A DNA stretch of 39,857 bases from Candidatus Gottesmanbacteria bacterium RIFCSPLOWO2_01_FULL_39_12b (GTDB lineage: Bacteria; Patescibacteriota; Microgenomatia; 2-02-FULL-39-11), in the NCBI GenBank assembly GCA_001780955.1, contig MFJR01000007.1, forward strand, positions 212,307 through 252,163, in the 5' to 3' direction. The translations under genes and the position numbers were made by a program. The notes below the pieces were generated by a model, which was given only the letters and a program-made list of their open reading frames with translations, had not been told where the DNA came from and did not search any database. Positions 7,803 through 19,051 of the stretch are shown here, piece after piece (the stretch's first letter is position 1; each line of letters opens with the position of its first letter).

Positions 7803-9269
7803 CTACGGGTTGTTAGAAGGGCTTTCTGACGCAATACATACTTGATTTCTCCCATCTTTTTTTGCCTTGTATAGTGCATCGTCAGCTTTTATTAATAAAA
7901 CCTGTTCAGATTCAACTCTCACGGTAGGAAAACTAGCTATACCTATACTTAAGGTACTACCGGGATTATCGTCGGTGTCATTATTTTTAGGGAGGCGTTC
8001 TCTCATAGCTTGAAGAATTTTTTGTGCCAGAGTCGTTGCACCAGCTGTATCAGTATCAGGAAGAATAATGGCAAACTCTTCTCCTCCATAACGGGCTACA
8101 AGATCAGTTTGTCTTACATTGTCACATAATATCCTTGCAACTTGTTCTAATCTTTCATCTCCTGCCGGATGTCCAAAGGTGTCATTGAATCTTTTAAAAA
8201 AGTCCAAATCCGCCATTATTAATGAAATAGGACGATTAGATCTTCTTGCTTGATTAAATTGATCAGCAAGTCTTTCGAAAAATACTCTTCTATTAAACAA
8301 CCCAGTTAGATGATCTGTTGTAGCCAGGCGGTTAAGATCGTTAATAAGGGCAGACATATTGATTGCCTGGCTCAGTTGCTCGCCAAACGCAAAGACATTT
8401 TCACCATCTCCCTCGTTGAAAAAACCTTCATGTGAGCTGTTTGCGCTTAAGATACCAATGGTTTTTCCTTTTACAATGATTGGAATGCCTACGTATGATT
8501 TAATTGGTAGTTCCCCGTCTCTGGTTGTATCTTTCCACCCTTTGTGTTGTGAAGTGTCGGGGATGACTAACATTTTACCTGTTTTTGCAATTTGATTAAG
8601 AGGTTCAGCATCCTCGATTTTTTCTATTGATGGTTCACGTTCAATTACTTGACCATTCCCATCGTATCCCCAACTCATATTAAATATCCGATTCTTGTCT
8701 ATAAACATTATATTGGCTGTTTCAACGTCAATAATATTCGGTAACAATCGTTTCGTTTGATCAAGAATTATATCCAGTGAATGATCTCTAGTTAGAATTT
8801 CTGAAGTTTTCCGAAGTGCTTCGTCTCGTTTTTCTTTGGTGACATCTTGAATACCCAATTCAACGACAGTGGGTTTTCCTCGCTTTATAATAAGATGGGG
8901 AAATAATCTGACTGTTTTTTTCCTACCTGATTTGGTTATTATTTTTACTTCTGGAGGATTAACTACAGATAAGGGTTTATGATGAGAGAAAGCCCGTGCG
9001 GCAGAAATTGTGGTTTCAAATATTTTGTGAAGATATCCTTTTCTGTCTTTAATCGTTCTATCATTGAGTATTTCGTCTACATCTCTACCTACAAGGGTTT
9101 CGTTTCCAGTTAAACCATATTCAACTAAAGCAGCAGGATTAGCTCTTGTAATCTTACGATCTCTTGGATTTACCATTATATGCGGTATAGGATCTCTTAC
9201 TCTATAACGATTTTCTGCAAATTTTACTGGTGGTTCAGAAGTTAAAGAAGGAACTGTTTCACTCATCAT
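7803..9269 (-). CDS. PAS-GAF-GGDEF diguanylate cyclase
   Basis: Soluble sensor predicted to make the second messenger c-di-GMP from two GTP. Domain order: PAS (about residues 25-150, ITRANPAALVEYGLTG), GAF (about 155-315, YVGIPIIVKGKTIGILSANS) and GGDEF (about 325-480). The active-site motif is GGEEF at 395-399, preceded by LFNRR and DLDFFKRFND. An RxxD inhibitory site (RQTD, 386-389) lies exactly five residues before GGEEF, so product feedback inhibition is likely. No signal peptide or membrane segment is seen. ATG 9269 is chosen (488 residues); a TTG at 9278 would add three. It is the only gene on this strand in the first 27 kb, convergent with gatB and divergent from dnaE. Confidence 0.9.
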   Translation of the reverse strand: MMSETVPSLTSEPPVKFAENRYRVRDPIPHIMVNPRDRKITRANPAALVEYGLTGNETLVGRDVDEILNDRTIKDRKGYLHKIFETTISAARAFSHHKPLSVVNPPEVKIITKSGRKKTVRLFPHLIIKRGKPTVVELGIQDVTKEKRDEALRKTSEILTRDHSLDIILDQTKRLLPNIIDVETANIMFIDKNRIFNMSWGYDGNGQVIEREPSIEKIEDAEPLNQIAKTGKMLVIPDTSQHKGWKDTTRDGELPIKSYVGIPIIVKGKTIGILSANSSHEGFFNEGDGENVFAFGEQLSQAINMSALINDLNRLATTDHLTGLFNRRVFFERLADQFNQARRSNRPISLIMADLDFFKRFNDTFGHPAGDERLEQVARILCDNVRQTDLVARYGGEEFAIILPDTDTAGATTLAQKILQAMRERLPKNNDTDDNPGSTLSIGIASFPTVRVESEQVLLIKADDALYKAKKDGRNQVCIASESPSNNP

Positions 9270-9272
9270 AAG

Positions 9273-9301
9273 TTTCAAAAGTAACAGGATTATTATATAC
9301 T
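9273..9301. promoter_or_regulatory. Divergent promoter region, GGDEF gene / dnaE
   Basis: The 52-nt gap between the two start codons holds overlapping -10 candidates on both strands: TATACT for dnaE (9296-9301, with a weak TTTCAA 17 nt upstream) and a perfect TATAAT for the GGDEF gene on the minus strand (9297-9292, no good -35). Overlap implies the two promoters would compete. Neither gene has a clear Shine-Dalgarno. Confidence 0.4.
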
Positions 9302-9321
9302 AAATCAACTGAAAGTTTGAT

Positions 9322-12300
9322 ATGTCCGATTTTGTACACCTTCACTGTCACACTGAGTATTCTCTTCTGGATGGCTTGGCCAAGATTCCGGACTTGCTGC
9401 AAAGAGCCAGAGATCTGGGAATGGATTCCTTGGCCATTACCGATCACGGGGCGATGCACGGGGCGATAAAGTTTTTCCTCAAGGCCCGGGAGGCAGGCAT
9501 AAAGCCAATAATAGGAGTAGAAGCTTATCAGGCGGGAAGAAGCCGGTTTGATAAACAGCAGGGGATAGATCGCGACCAGTTTCATCTGGTGTTATTGGCG
9601 GAAAATAATACCGGTTACCAGAATTTGATGAAGCTTGTTACCCATGCCAATCTGGAAGGATACTACTATAAACCAAGAATCGATCTTCAGGTTCTTCGGG
9701 ATCACAGTGAGGGATTGATCTGTTTATCCGGCTGTTTGAATGGTGAGGTTCCGCACCTACTGATTACTGATCAGGAGGCACAAGCTGAGCGAAAGACCCG
9801 CGAATTTATGGAAATTTTTGGCGAAAACCGTTTTTACCTTGAGATCCAGCAGCACTCAAAAATTATCCAGCAAGTTCAGGCTAATGAGAAAATAATCGCT
9901 TTATCGCGTAAATTAGGTTTGCCGCTTGTAGCAACTAACGATATTCATTATGTGGATAAAGATGATGCTGAAGCGCAAGAGATTCTACTCTGCGTACAAA
10001 CTCAGCGGACGATTCTTGAATCCGGAAGGCCTCTCTCCATGATTGATTCACCGGATTTTTATATGAGAAGTCAGGAAGAAATGAAAGGCTTGTTTATCCA
10101 GTATCCGGAAGCAATTGAGAATACGGTAAAGATAGCAAATCGATGTAATGTTGAGATAGAGCTGGGAAAATGGATTCTTCCCCATTTTGAGGTTCCGCAG
10201 GGAGATACAGCCAATTCTTATCTTAAAAAACTGGCTCATGAGAGACTAAAAAATAGATTTTCTCAGGTCACCCCGAATTTAGGAAACCGTCTCAACTACG
10301 AGCTGGAAATAATTTCGCAAAAAGGTTATTCGACCTATTTTCTGATCGTTTCAGATTTTGTCAATTGGGCAAAAGAAAAGGGAATTGCTGTTGGTCCCGG
10401 TCGTGGATCAGCCGCTGGCAGTCTGGTTGCGTACTCTTTGGGTATCACAGATCTTGATCCGATAAAACATCTTCTTCCTTTTGAAAGATTTTTAAATCCG
10501 GATAGACCTTCACCACCGGATATTGATCTGGATTTTGCCGACGACCGGAGAGATGAGGTAATTGCTTACGTGACCGAAAAATACGGTAACGATAAGGTGG
10601 CTCAAATAATTACTTTTGGGACTATGGAAGCCAGGCAAGCCATTCGGGATGTAGGACGTGCTTTGGGAATGCCTTATGCCCAGCCTGACCGGATTGCCAA
10701 GCTTATTCCAGCTGGAGCACAAGGTTTTCCTATGTCAATTGATAAAGCAATACAGATCACTCCAGAGTTAACTTATGCCTATCAGAATGAACCCGAAACA
10801 AAAAGATTGCTGGATTTAGCCCGTAAACTGGAAGGAGTTGCCCGTCACGCTTCCGTACACGCTGCAGGAATTGTCATCTCAGATAAACCATTAACCGCTT
10901 ATACTCCATTACAAAAAGAAACCAAAGGCCAAAGAATAATTACCCAATATGATATGTATTGCTTGGATCTTAATGCCGCTGACGGTAAAGCGGTAGGACT
11001 TTTGAAGATGGATTTATTAGGACTTCGTAATCTAACAATACTTGAAAATTGCATGAAGTTTGTGCAGCAAAATCGTGATATAAAAATTGATTTACTATCA
11101 CTTTCTCTGGAAGACCACGATGTTTACAATCTTATTTCTTCGGGTGAGACGACGGGAATATTTCAGATGGAATCAGCCGGTATGAGAAGACTCGCCCGGG
11201 ATCTCAAACCATCAAAGTTTACTGATATCTCAGCCATGGTAGCTCTATTTAGACCTGGACCGATGGATTGGATACCTTCTTTTATCGAAGCTAAAGCCAA
11301 TCCGAAAAAAATTAAATACCCGCATCCGGATCTTAAACAAATCTTATCAGAAACTTACGGGATAGCCGTTTATCAGGAGCAATGTATGCAGATTGCGAAC
11401 CAAATGGCAGGTTATTCTATGGTAGAAGCCGATAAACTGAGGATGGCAATCGGTAAGAAAAAACCGGAATACATGAAGAAAGAAAAAGCCAAATTTATAA
11501 GCGGATGTGTGAAAAAAGGATACACAAAAACGGTAGCCGAAAATATTTTTTCCCTGATAGAGAAATTCGTCGGTTACGGTTTTAATAAAGCCCATTCTGC
11601 TTCCTATGCCATGATTGCTTATCAAACGGCTTTCATGAAGGTAAAGTATCCTGTAGAGTTTATGACCGCAGTCTTTATAGCAGAAAGTAGAGGAGTCTCT
11701 GGCCCGGCCAGAGACGACAAGATTTCTCAAGCTATTTTAGAATGCCGAAGGATGGATATATACCTACTTCCGCCTGACATCAATACGTCTGAAATCGAGT
11801 TTACTATCGAGCAGGATAAAACAAGTAAGTGGGGGGGGAAAATTAGATTCGGATTATCGGCCATAAAAAATGTAGGTTCTGCCGCCATCAATGTCTTGCT
11901 TGACGCGAGACTTAAGGAAGGTCCTTTCAAATCATTTACTGACTTTATAAATAGAGTGGACCTGTCAAAAGTTACCCGGAAAACACTTGAGAGTTTAATT
12001 AAAGCAGGCGCTATGGACCGGTTTGGTAAACGAGCGGCTTTGCTTGCTTGTTATTCTCAGATAGTAGAAAAAATTCATAAAGCAAAAGCTAAAAAAAATG
12101 AGGATCAGGTCAGTTTATTTGCTGAGGATGAAGAGATTAACCTAACAGATAATCTTCCTGAAATTGAAGAGTTGTCAAAAGAAGAATTGTTACTCTTCGA
12201 AAAAGAATTATTAGGTTTTTATCTTACCGAACACCCGTTGACTCCTTTACTCCCAACACTTGAAAAAAAGGTAACCCATAGAATTAATACCCTTTCTGAA

Positions 12301-12564
12301 GCGAAATCAACTGTGATTATAGGCGGATTAATTTCCTCGGTAAAAAAAATCTTTACCAAAAACGGAAACAATGAAATGGCCTTTGTCAAATTAGATGATT
12401 TCACAGGGGCGATTGAACTCGTGATATTTCCTTCAGTATTTGAAAGAACGAGATATTTATGGAGGCAAGATGCGGTAATTTTGGTAAAGGGTAATATTAA
12501 TGAGAGAGAAGACAGATTAACGGTCATAGTTGATGACGCCAAAAATTTAATTTCGGACTCTTGA
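9322..12564 (+). CDS. dnaE: DNA polymerase III alpha subunit
   Basis: Replicative polymerase of the DnaE1 type, 1080 residues. It starts with a PHP domain (HLHCHTEYSLLDG at residue 6; ITDHGAMHG), then the PolC-type palm with GPGRGSAAGSLVAYSLG and catalytic D400/D402 in PPDIDLDFADD (E. coli D401/D403), fingers with FQMESAGMRRL and FVGYGFNKAHSASYA, a helix-hairpin-helix region and an OB-fold near residues 980-1060. No other polymerase gene is seen here. A 21-nt palindrome at 11695-11715 adds VSGPARD at residues 792-798 between AESRG and DKISQAI. An 8-G run (11831-11838) lies in the coding sequence. The stop overlaps the -35 box of the atp promoter. Confidence 0.97.
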   Translation: MSDFVHLHCHTEYSLLDGLAKIPDLLQRARDLGMDSLAITDHGAMHGAIKFFLKAREAGIKPIIGVEAYQAGRSRFDKQQGIDRDQFHLVLLAENNTGYQNLMKLVTHANLEGYYYKPRIDLQVLRDHSEGLICLSGCLNGEVPHLLITDQEAQAERKTREFMEIFGENRFYLEIQQHSKIIQQVQANEKIIALSRKLGLPLVATNDIHYVDKDDAEAQEILLCVQTQRTILESGRPLSMIDSPDFYMRSQEEMKGLFIQYPEAIENTVKIANRCNVEIELGKWILPHFEVPQGDTANSYLKKLAHERLKNRFSQVTPNLGNRLNYELEIISQKGYSTYFLIVSDFVNWAKEKGIAVGPGRGSAAGSLVAYSLGITDLDPIKHLLPFERFLNPDRPSPPDIDLDFADDRRDEVIAYVTEKYGNDKVAQIITFGTMEARQAIRDVGRALGMPYAQPDRIAKLIPAGAQGFPMSIDKAIQITPELTYAYQNEPETKRLLDLARKLEGVARHASVHAAGIVISDKPLTAYTPLQKETKGQRIITQYDMYCLDLNAADGKAVGLLKMDLLGLRNLTILENCMKFVQQNRDIKIDLLSLSLEDHDVYNLISSGETTGIFQMESAGMRRLARDLKPSKFTDISAMVALFRPGPMDWIPSFIEAKANPKKIKYPHPDLKQILSETYGIAVYQEQCMQIANQMAGYSMVEADKLRMAIGKKKPEYMKKEKAKFISGCVKKGYTKTVAENIFSLIEKFVGYGFNKAHSASYAMIAYQTAFMKVKYPVEFMTAVFIAESRGVSGPARDDKISQAILECRRMDIYLLPPDINTSEIEFTIEQDKTSKWGGKIRFGLSAIKNVGSAAINVLLDARLKEGPFKSFTDFINRVDLSKVTRKTLESLIKAGAMDRFGKRAALLACYSQIVEKIHKAKAKKNEDQVSLFAEDEEINLTDNLPEIEELSKEELLLFEKELLGFYLTEHPLTPLLPTLEKKVTHRINTLSEAKSTVIIGGLISSVKKIFTKNGNNEMAFVKLDDFTGAIELVIFPSVFERTRYLWRQDAVILVKGNINEREDRLTVIVDDAKNLISDS
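11695..11715 (+). repeat. 21-nt perfect palindrome inside dnaE
   Basis: Arms GTCTCTGGCC and GGCCAGAGAC (10 of 10 paired) around one central C. Exactly seven codons, codon-aligned, encoding VSGPARD. Comparison with usual DnaE sequence (AESR followed closely by DK-I) suggests the seven residues are extra. Confidence 0.8.
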
Positions 12565-12589
12565 CTTAATTTAAAGGCTAATTTACAAT
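12561..12589 (+). promoter_or_regulatory. Sigma70-like promoter of the atp operon
   Basis: TTGACT (12561-12566), 17-nt spacer, TACAAT (12584-12589): five of six matches in each box at ideal spacing. The -35 box overlaps the dnaE TGA stop. Predicted start near 12596, about 20 nt before atpZ. This is one of the best promoters in the window and marks where the ATP synthase operon begins. Confidence 0.65.
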
Positions 12590-12616
12590 GGAAAACAGTT
12601 TTATAATAATTGATAA

Positions 12617-12925
12617 ATGCCGATTAGGAAGCGAATTGCCTTAAGTTTCAAAGAGGGAAGATTAGTTTCAAAAGAGATAAATAAGAATAGCCCTAATGAT
12701 AAGGATAATAGTCGAGAGAAACTAATTAGAGGTGTCGGTTTGGTCAGTGAGTTGGGATTTGTAATCTCTTTTCCTCTAGTTGGAGGGGTTTTTTTAGGGA
12801 TATGGCTGGATAAAAGATTTTCGTCTTCACCTAAAATGACCCTTTCTTTTCTTTTTTTAGGGCTGGTAATCGCTTTCTCTAATTTGTTTTTAATAATAAG
12901 CGAATTTTCTAAAAAAAAGAAGTAA
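12617..12925 (+). CDS. atpZ: AtpZ/AtpI-like small membrane protein of the ATP synthase operon
   Basis: 102-residue protein resembling the ATPase gene 1 family (AtpZ), which heads many atp operons and is linked to assembly of the c-ring or Mg/Ca handling; the exact role is unsettled. Two hydrophobic helices are visible, LGFVISFPLVGGVFLGIWLD (about 51-70) and LSFLFLGLVIAFSNLFLIIS (about 77-96), joined by a short polar turn with a conserved-looking DKRF. The N-terminal 35 residues and C-terminal tail (SKKKK) are basic, and the N-terminus is probably cytoplasmic. It is first in the operon, 5 nt before atpB. Family assignment is from the helix pattern and position. Confidence 0.75.
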   Translation: MPIRKRIALSFKEGRLVSKEINKNSPNDKDNSREKLIRGVGLVSELGFVISFPLVGGVFLGIWLDKRFSSSPKMTLSFLFLGLVIAFSNLFLIISEFSKKKK

Positions 12926-12930
12926 ACAAC

Positions 12931-13692
12931 ATGCCTCAACCACACATCTCTCTTTCTGCTGAAAAAATAGGGTCATTATTTGGAATTCCTATCACAAATT
13001 CAATATTAATGACCTGGATGACAATGTTATTTCTGACAGTTTTTTCTCTAATGGCAGTTGCCAAGATATCTTTGGTTCCTTCCAATATTCAATCAATGGC
13101 TGAGGTTATAATTGATGGATTGTATAATATTTTTAAGAGCGTTGTCGGTGAACATTATATTAAATCTTTTTTTCCTCTTCTGGCAACTATATTTCTTTTT
13201 ATAGCGGTTGCAAATTGGGGAGGGTTGCTTCCCGGGGTTGGTACGATTGGTTTTCATAGGGAGGTAATCACCGAGGTCGTGGAGGCGAAATCAGAATTTA
13301 TACCACTTTTTCGAGGTGCCACAGCGGATCTTAACACCACATTAGCGCTTGCTATTATCGCTGTCTTATCTATTCAGTATTTTGGCGTACGTTCTTTGGG
13401 AGGCGGGTACTTTAAGAAATTTTTTAATTTCTCAGATCCGATCATGTTTGGAGTAGGTCTTCTGGAAATAGTGTCCGAGATATCCAGAGTTATTTCATTT
13501 GCATTTCGTCTTTTTGGTAACATTTTTGCCGGTGAGGTATTGTTAACAGTCATTGCATTTTTGATGCCCCTCATCGCCCCCTTACCATTTTTGGGTCTGG
13601 AACTGTTTGTGGGTTTTATTCAAGCGCTGGTTTTTTCCATGCTAACCGCCGTATTTTTGAATATGGCTACTGTTTCACATGACAGTCACTAA
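12931..13692 (+). CDS. atpB: ATP synthase F0 subunit a
   Basis: Membrane subunit that forms the two proton half-channels against the c-ring. 253 residues with five or six hydrophobic helices. The essential Arg is R193 in SFAFRLFGNIFAGE, and the C-terminal helix FVGFIQALVFSMLTAVFL is characteristic. NWGGLLPG near residue 95 and the hydrophilic GATADLNTTLALA loop fit bacterial subunit a. No clear ribosome site; it follows atpZ after 5 nt. Confidence 0.95.
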   Translation: MPQPHISLSAEKIGSLFGIPITNSILMTWMTMLFLTVFSLMAVAKISLVPSNIQSMAEVIIDGLYNIFKSVVGEHYIKSFFPLLATIFLFIAVANWGGLLPGVGTIGFHREVITEVVEAKSEFIPLFRGATADLNTTLALAIIAVLSIQYFGVRSLGGGYFKKFFNFSDPIMFGVGLLEIVSEISRVISFAFRLFGNIFAGEVLLTVIAFLMPLIAPLPFLGLELFVGFIQALVFSMLTAVFLNMATVSHDSH

Positions 13693-13709
13693 TTTTTAAA
13701 TTCGATTTC

Positions 13710-13960
<251 letters not shown>

Positions 13961-13963
<3 letters not shown>

Positions 13964-13996
13964 GTAACTTAAGTGCCTTAGGTGACCTAAGTGACA
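13961..13996 (+). repeat. Four tandem 9-nt repeats between atpE and atpF
   Basis: Starting with the atpE stop codon, the units are TAAGTAACT, TAAGTGCCT, TAGGTGACC and TAAGTGACA, in exact 9-nt register. Pairs of units are also self-complementary (CTTAGG-TGA-CCTAAG), so the transcript could form small hairpins between the c and b cistrons. Confidence 0.8.
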
Positions 13997-14009
13997 TAGA
14001 AATTTATAC

Positions 14010-14519
14010 ATGGAAAAATTAGGTATTGAACCATCATTATTGATTACGCAGATTGTGAATTTCACAATCATGATTTTCATTCTCGGAAAACTTTTGTATA
14101 AACCTATACTAAAATCCTTAGAGGACCGGAGGAAAAAAATAGAGGAAGGGCTTTTGTTTACAGAAAAGGCAAAAAAAGAGTTAGAAACAATAGACAAGCG
14201 TCATGAAACGGTACTCAATCAGGCCAGAAAAGAAGCAAAAGCCATTTTAGAAGATGCAAAAAAAGACGGGAGGAAGCTAAAAGAAGAAATGTTGACAGAG
14301 GGAAAAAATGAGGTTAGCCATTTAAAGCAAAAATTGGAAAAGGAGATGAAAAACAGAGAAGAAGAAATTCAAGCTGAAATGACTTCTCATACAGTTGAGA
14401 TTGCTGCCGAAATGGTAAAGAGGCTTATTCCAGAGGTGCTTAAAGATGAAAGCCAACATCAACTGATATTGAAACAGTTAGAGCGAATTGAAAAAACCCA
14501 TGAAAAAAGACAATCATAA
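14010..14519 (+). CDS. atpF: ATP synthase F0 subunit b
   Basis: Peripheral stalk subunit, 169 residues, normal size. One N-terminal membrane helix (LLITQIVNFTIMIFILGKLL, about residues 9-28) is followed by YKPILKSLEDRRKKIEEGL, the standard b-subunit junction, and then a long charged alpha-helical stretch predicted as coiled coil. The C-terminus (LIPEVLKDESQHQLILKQL) should bind the delta subunit. The last 20 nt overlap atpH. Confidence 0.93.
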   Translation: MEKLGIEPSLLITQIVNFTIMIFILGKLLYKPILKSLEDRRKKIEEGLLFTEKAKKELETIDKRHETVLNQARKEAKAILEDAKKDGRKLKEEMLTEGKNEVSHLKQKLEKEMKNREEEIQAEMTSHTVEIAAEMVKRLIPEVLKDESQHQLILKQLERIEKTHEKRQS

Positions 14520-14841
14520 ACTTCAAGAAGCATTAGATCTGATGAACTTCGATACCACCCATGTTTTTGCTGATGATTTACAGGAATCTATTAAGCTGGC
14601 AGTAGAAAAAGCGAAAGGTGAAAAAGCGGCTATGGTTGAAAGTGCATCCACGTTTATTCCTGCCGAAAAACAAAAACTGGAGAATATTTTAGATACCATC
14701 TTCAAAAGGAGAATAAGTGTCGATTATTTTGTCAAACCTAGTTTGTTGGGCGGATTTCGTGTAACTGTGGGAGATTGGAAATTGGATGGAACTCTGGCTT
14801 GTCAATTAGAAAAAATTCAATCTAAGTTTGGAGTGAAATAA
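14500..14841 (+). CDS. atpH: ATP synthase delta subunit, C-terminal domain only
   Basis: Short delta (OSCP) subunit that should link the b stalk to F1. ATG 14500 gives 113 residues (a TTG at 14488 would give 117), against about 175-185 for typical delta. The part present matches the C-terminal half: ESASTFIPAEKQKLENILD, then FVKPSLLGGFRVTVGDWKLDGTLACQL, equal to the usual DPSLIGG-xxVRVGDxxxDGS. The N-terminal six-helix domain, which in known enzymes binds the alpha-subunit N-termini, is absent, and no extra open frame upstream encodes it because atpF occupies that DNA. It overlaps atpF by 20 nt and lies 3 nt before atpA, so position supports the call. Confidence 0.82.
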   Translation: MKKDNHKLQEALDLMNFDTTHVFADDLQESIKLAVEKAKGEKAAMVESASTFIPAEKQKLENILDTIFKRRISVDYFVKPSLLGGFRVTVGDWKLDGTLACQLEKIQSKFGVK

Positions 14842-14844
14842 TTT

Positions 14845-16356
14845 ATGAGCAGTGGAAGTAAATTAGTTACCAAAATTCTAGAAAAACTGGCGACTTATCA
14901 ACCAAAAATAGAAGAGCAACTGACGGGGAAAATTATCGCAGTTGCCGATGGGGTTGCTAAAGTTTCAGGTTTATATGGAGTTTCATATCTGGAAATGGTT
15001 GAATTCCCGCACGGAGTTTTTGGCGTAGCAATTAATTTGGAAGAAAAACAAGTAGGAGTTATTGTTTTAGGTGACTATTTAAAGCTGCAAGAAGGAGACG
15101 AAGTGAAAAATACCGGAAAACTGTTGTCAATTGCAGTAGGAGAAGAATTAATCGGAAGAGTTATAGATCCGATTGGAAATCCTCTGGACGGTAAAGGAGA
15201 AATCAGATCAAAAAAAAATTATCCTATAGAAAAAGTAGCCCCGGGTGTGATTGCCCGTCAACCGGTAAATACGTCATTGGCAACAGGGATAAAAGCAATT
15301 GACGCTATGATTCCAATCGGTCGGGGACAAAGAGAACTTATAATTGGTGATCGGGGCGTTGGAAAAACTCAAATAGCTTTGGATACGATAATAAACCAAA
15401 AAGAGGAAAAAGTTATTTGTATTTATGTGGCCATCGGTCAAAAAGCCTCAAGGGTGGCTCAAGTAATATCTGAGCTGGAGAAAAATCACGCTTTAAGTCA
15501 CACTATTATAGTAGCAGCAAATGCTTCAGATCCTGCTTCATATCAATATTTGGCTCCATACGCAGGTTGCGCCATCGGTGAATATTTTATGGATTTAGGG
15601 CGTGATGCATTGGTAATATATGATGATTTGTCAAAACACGCTTGGGCTTATCGGCAAATATCTTTAATCTTGAGGCGTCCTTCCGGACGAGAGGCCTATC
15701 CGGGTGATGTATTTTACCTGCACAGTAGACTTCTGGAAAGAGCTTGCAGATTAAATCAGGAGCATGGAGGGGGATCTTTGACTGCTTTGCCTATTATCGA
15801 GACACTGGCTGGAGATCTCTCCTCATATATCCCTACTAACGTAATTTCGATTACCGATGGACAAATTTATTTGGAACCTGACCTATTTTATTCCGGAATG
15901 CGACCGGCAATTTCAGTCGGAGCATCAGTTTCCCGGGTGGGTGGTTCTGCACAGATTAAGGCGATGAAACAAGTCGCCGGAAGGTTGCGTCTTGATTTGG
16001 CCCAATATAGAGAGTTGGCAGCCTTTGCCCAATTTTCCTCAGATTTGGATGCGGCGACTAAAAATCAAATTGAACGAGGGAGCAGAATGACCCAACTGTT
16101 AAAACAGGCAACCTTTAAGCCGATGCAGGTAGAACTACAGATCGCACTTCTTTGGGCAGGAGTTAACGGTTTTTTGGATGATATTGCCACAAATGATATT
16201 ACCCAATTTGAGACTGAATATCTAGAGTATTTACAAACGAGTGAGAGGAAATTGTTAAAATCCATCAAAGAAGAAAAGAAGTTAAGCGAAGATATAGAAA
16301 AAAAACTTAAAAAAGCAGTTGAAGATTTTAAAAAAAGTTGGCAGGTGAAAAAATAA
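14845..16356 (+). CDS. atpA: ATP synthase F1 subunit alpha
   Basis: Non-catalytic nucleotide-binding subunit, 503 residues. Walker A is GDRGVGKT at 168-175; [14 protein letters not shown], the Arg-finger region ([20 protein letters not shown]) and the C-terminal helical domain are all present. The N-terminal helix that normally contacts the delta subunit is retained ([19 protein letters not shown]), which makes the missing N-domain of delta more puzzling. It is 3 nt from both neighbours. Confidence 0.97.
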   Translation: MSSGSKLVTKILEKLATYQPKIEEQLTGKIIAVADGVAKVSGLYGVSYLEMVEFPHGVFGVAINLEEKQVGVIVLGDYLKLQEGDEVKNTGKLLSIAVGEELIGRVIDPIGNPLDGKGEIRSKKNYPIEKVAPGVIARQPVNTSLATGIKAIDAMIPIGRGQRELIIGDRGVGKTQIALDTIINQKEEKVICIYVAIGQKASRVAQVISELEKNHALSHTIIVAANASDPASYQYLAPYAGCAIGEYFMDLGRDALVIYDDLSKHAWAYRQISLILRRPSGREAYPGDVFYLHSRLLERACRLNQEHGGGSLTALPIIETLAGDLSSYIPTNVISITDGQIYLEPDLFYSGMRPAISVGASVSRVGGSAQIKAMKQVAGRLRLDLAQYRELAAFAQFSSDLDAATKNQIERGSRMTQLLKQATFKPMQVELQIALLWAGVNGFLDDIATNDITQFETEYLEYLQTSERKLLKSIKEEKKLSEDIEKKLKKAVEDFKKSWQVKK

Positions 16357-16359
16357 TCT

Positions 16360-18628
<2,269 letters not shown>

Positions 18629-18631
18629 ATT

Positions 18632-19051
18632 ATGTCTTCATTTCTTCTCGAGATTATTACACCTGACCGGATTGTATTTACTGATAATGTTGAGATGGTG
18701 GTTGTCCCCTCAAGTTCCGGAACACTTGGTATATTACCAAAACATGTTCCACTCTTTGCCTTACTTTCCGAAGGTGAATTAAAAATTAAAAGACAAGTCG
18801 AAGATTTTTTTTTGTCTATTGGCGGGGGGTTTATCGAAGTCACAAAAAATAAAGTCATGATCTTGGTTACTCGGGCGGTGAAAGCTTCTGAACTGAATGA
18901 ACAGGAAATTATTCAAGCGCGTCAAAAAGCCCAGGATGCTCTCTCGCAGAAGCCAACTGGTGAGGCCTTAATTTCTGCTCAAGTGATTCTTCGTCAATCA
19001 CTGATAGACTTAAAAGTTTTACGACGAAGGAAGAAAATTATAACTCACTGA
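18632..19051 (+). CDS. atpC: ATP synthase F1 subunit epsilon
   Basis: Rotor subunit that couples gamma to the c-ring and can inhibit hydrolysis. 139 residues: an N-terminal beta sandwich (FLLEIITPDRIVFTDNVEMVVVPSSSGTLGILPKHVPLFALLSEG) and a C-terminal helical hairpin. It is the last atp gene; carA starts on the very next base after its stop, with no terminator visible, so the pyrimidine genes may be read through from the atp promoter. Confidence 0.94.
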   Translation: MSSFLLEIITPDRIVFTDNVEMVVVPSSSGTLGILPKHVPLFALLSEGELKIKRQVEDFFLSIGGGFIEVTKNKVMILVTRAVKASELNEQEIIQARQKAQDALSQKPTGEALISAQVILRQSLIDLKVLRRRKKIITH

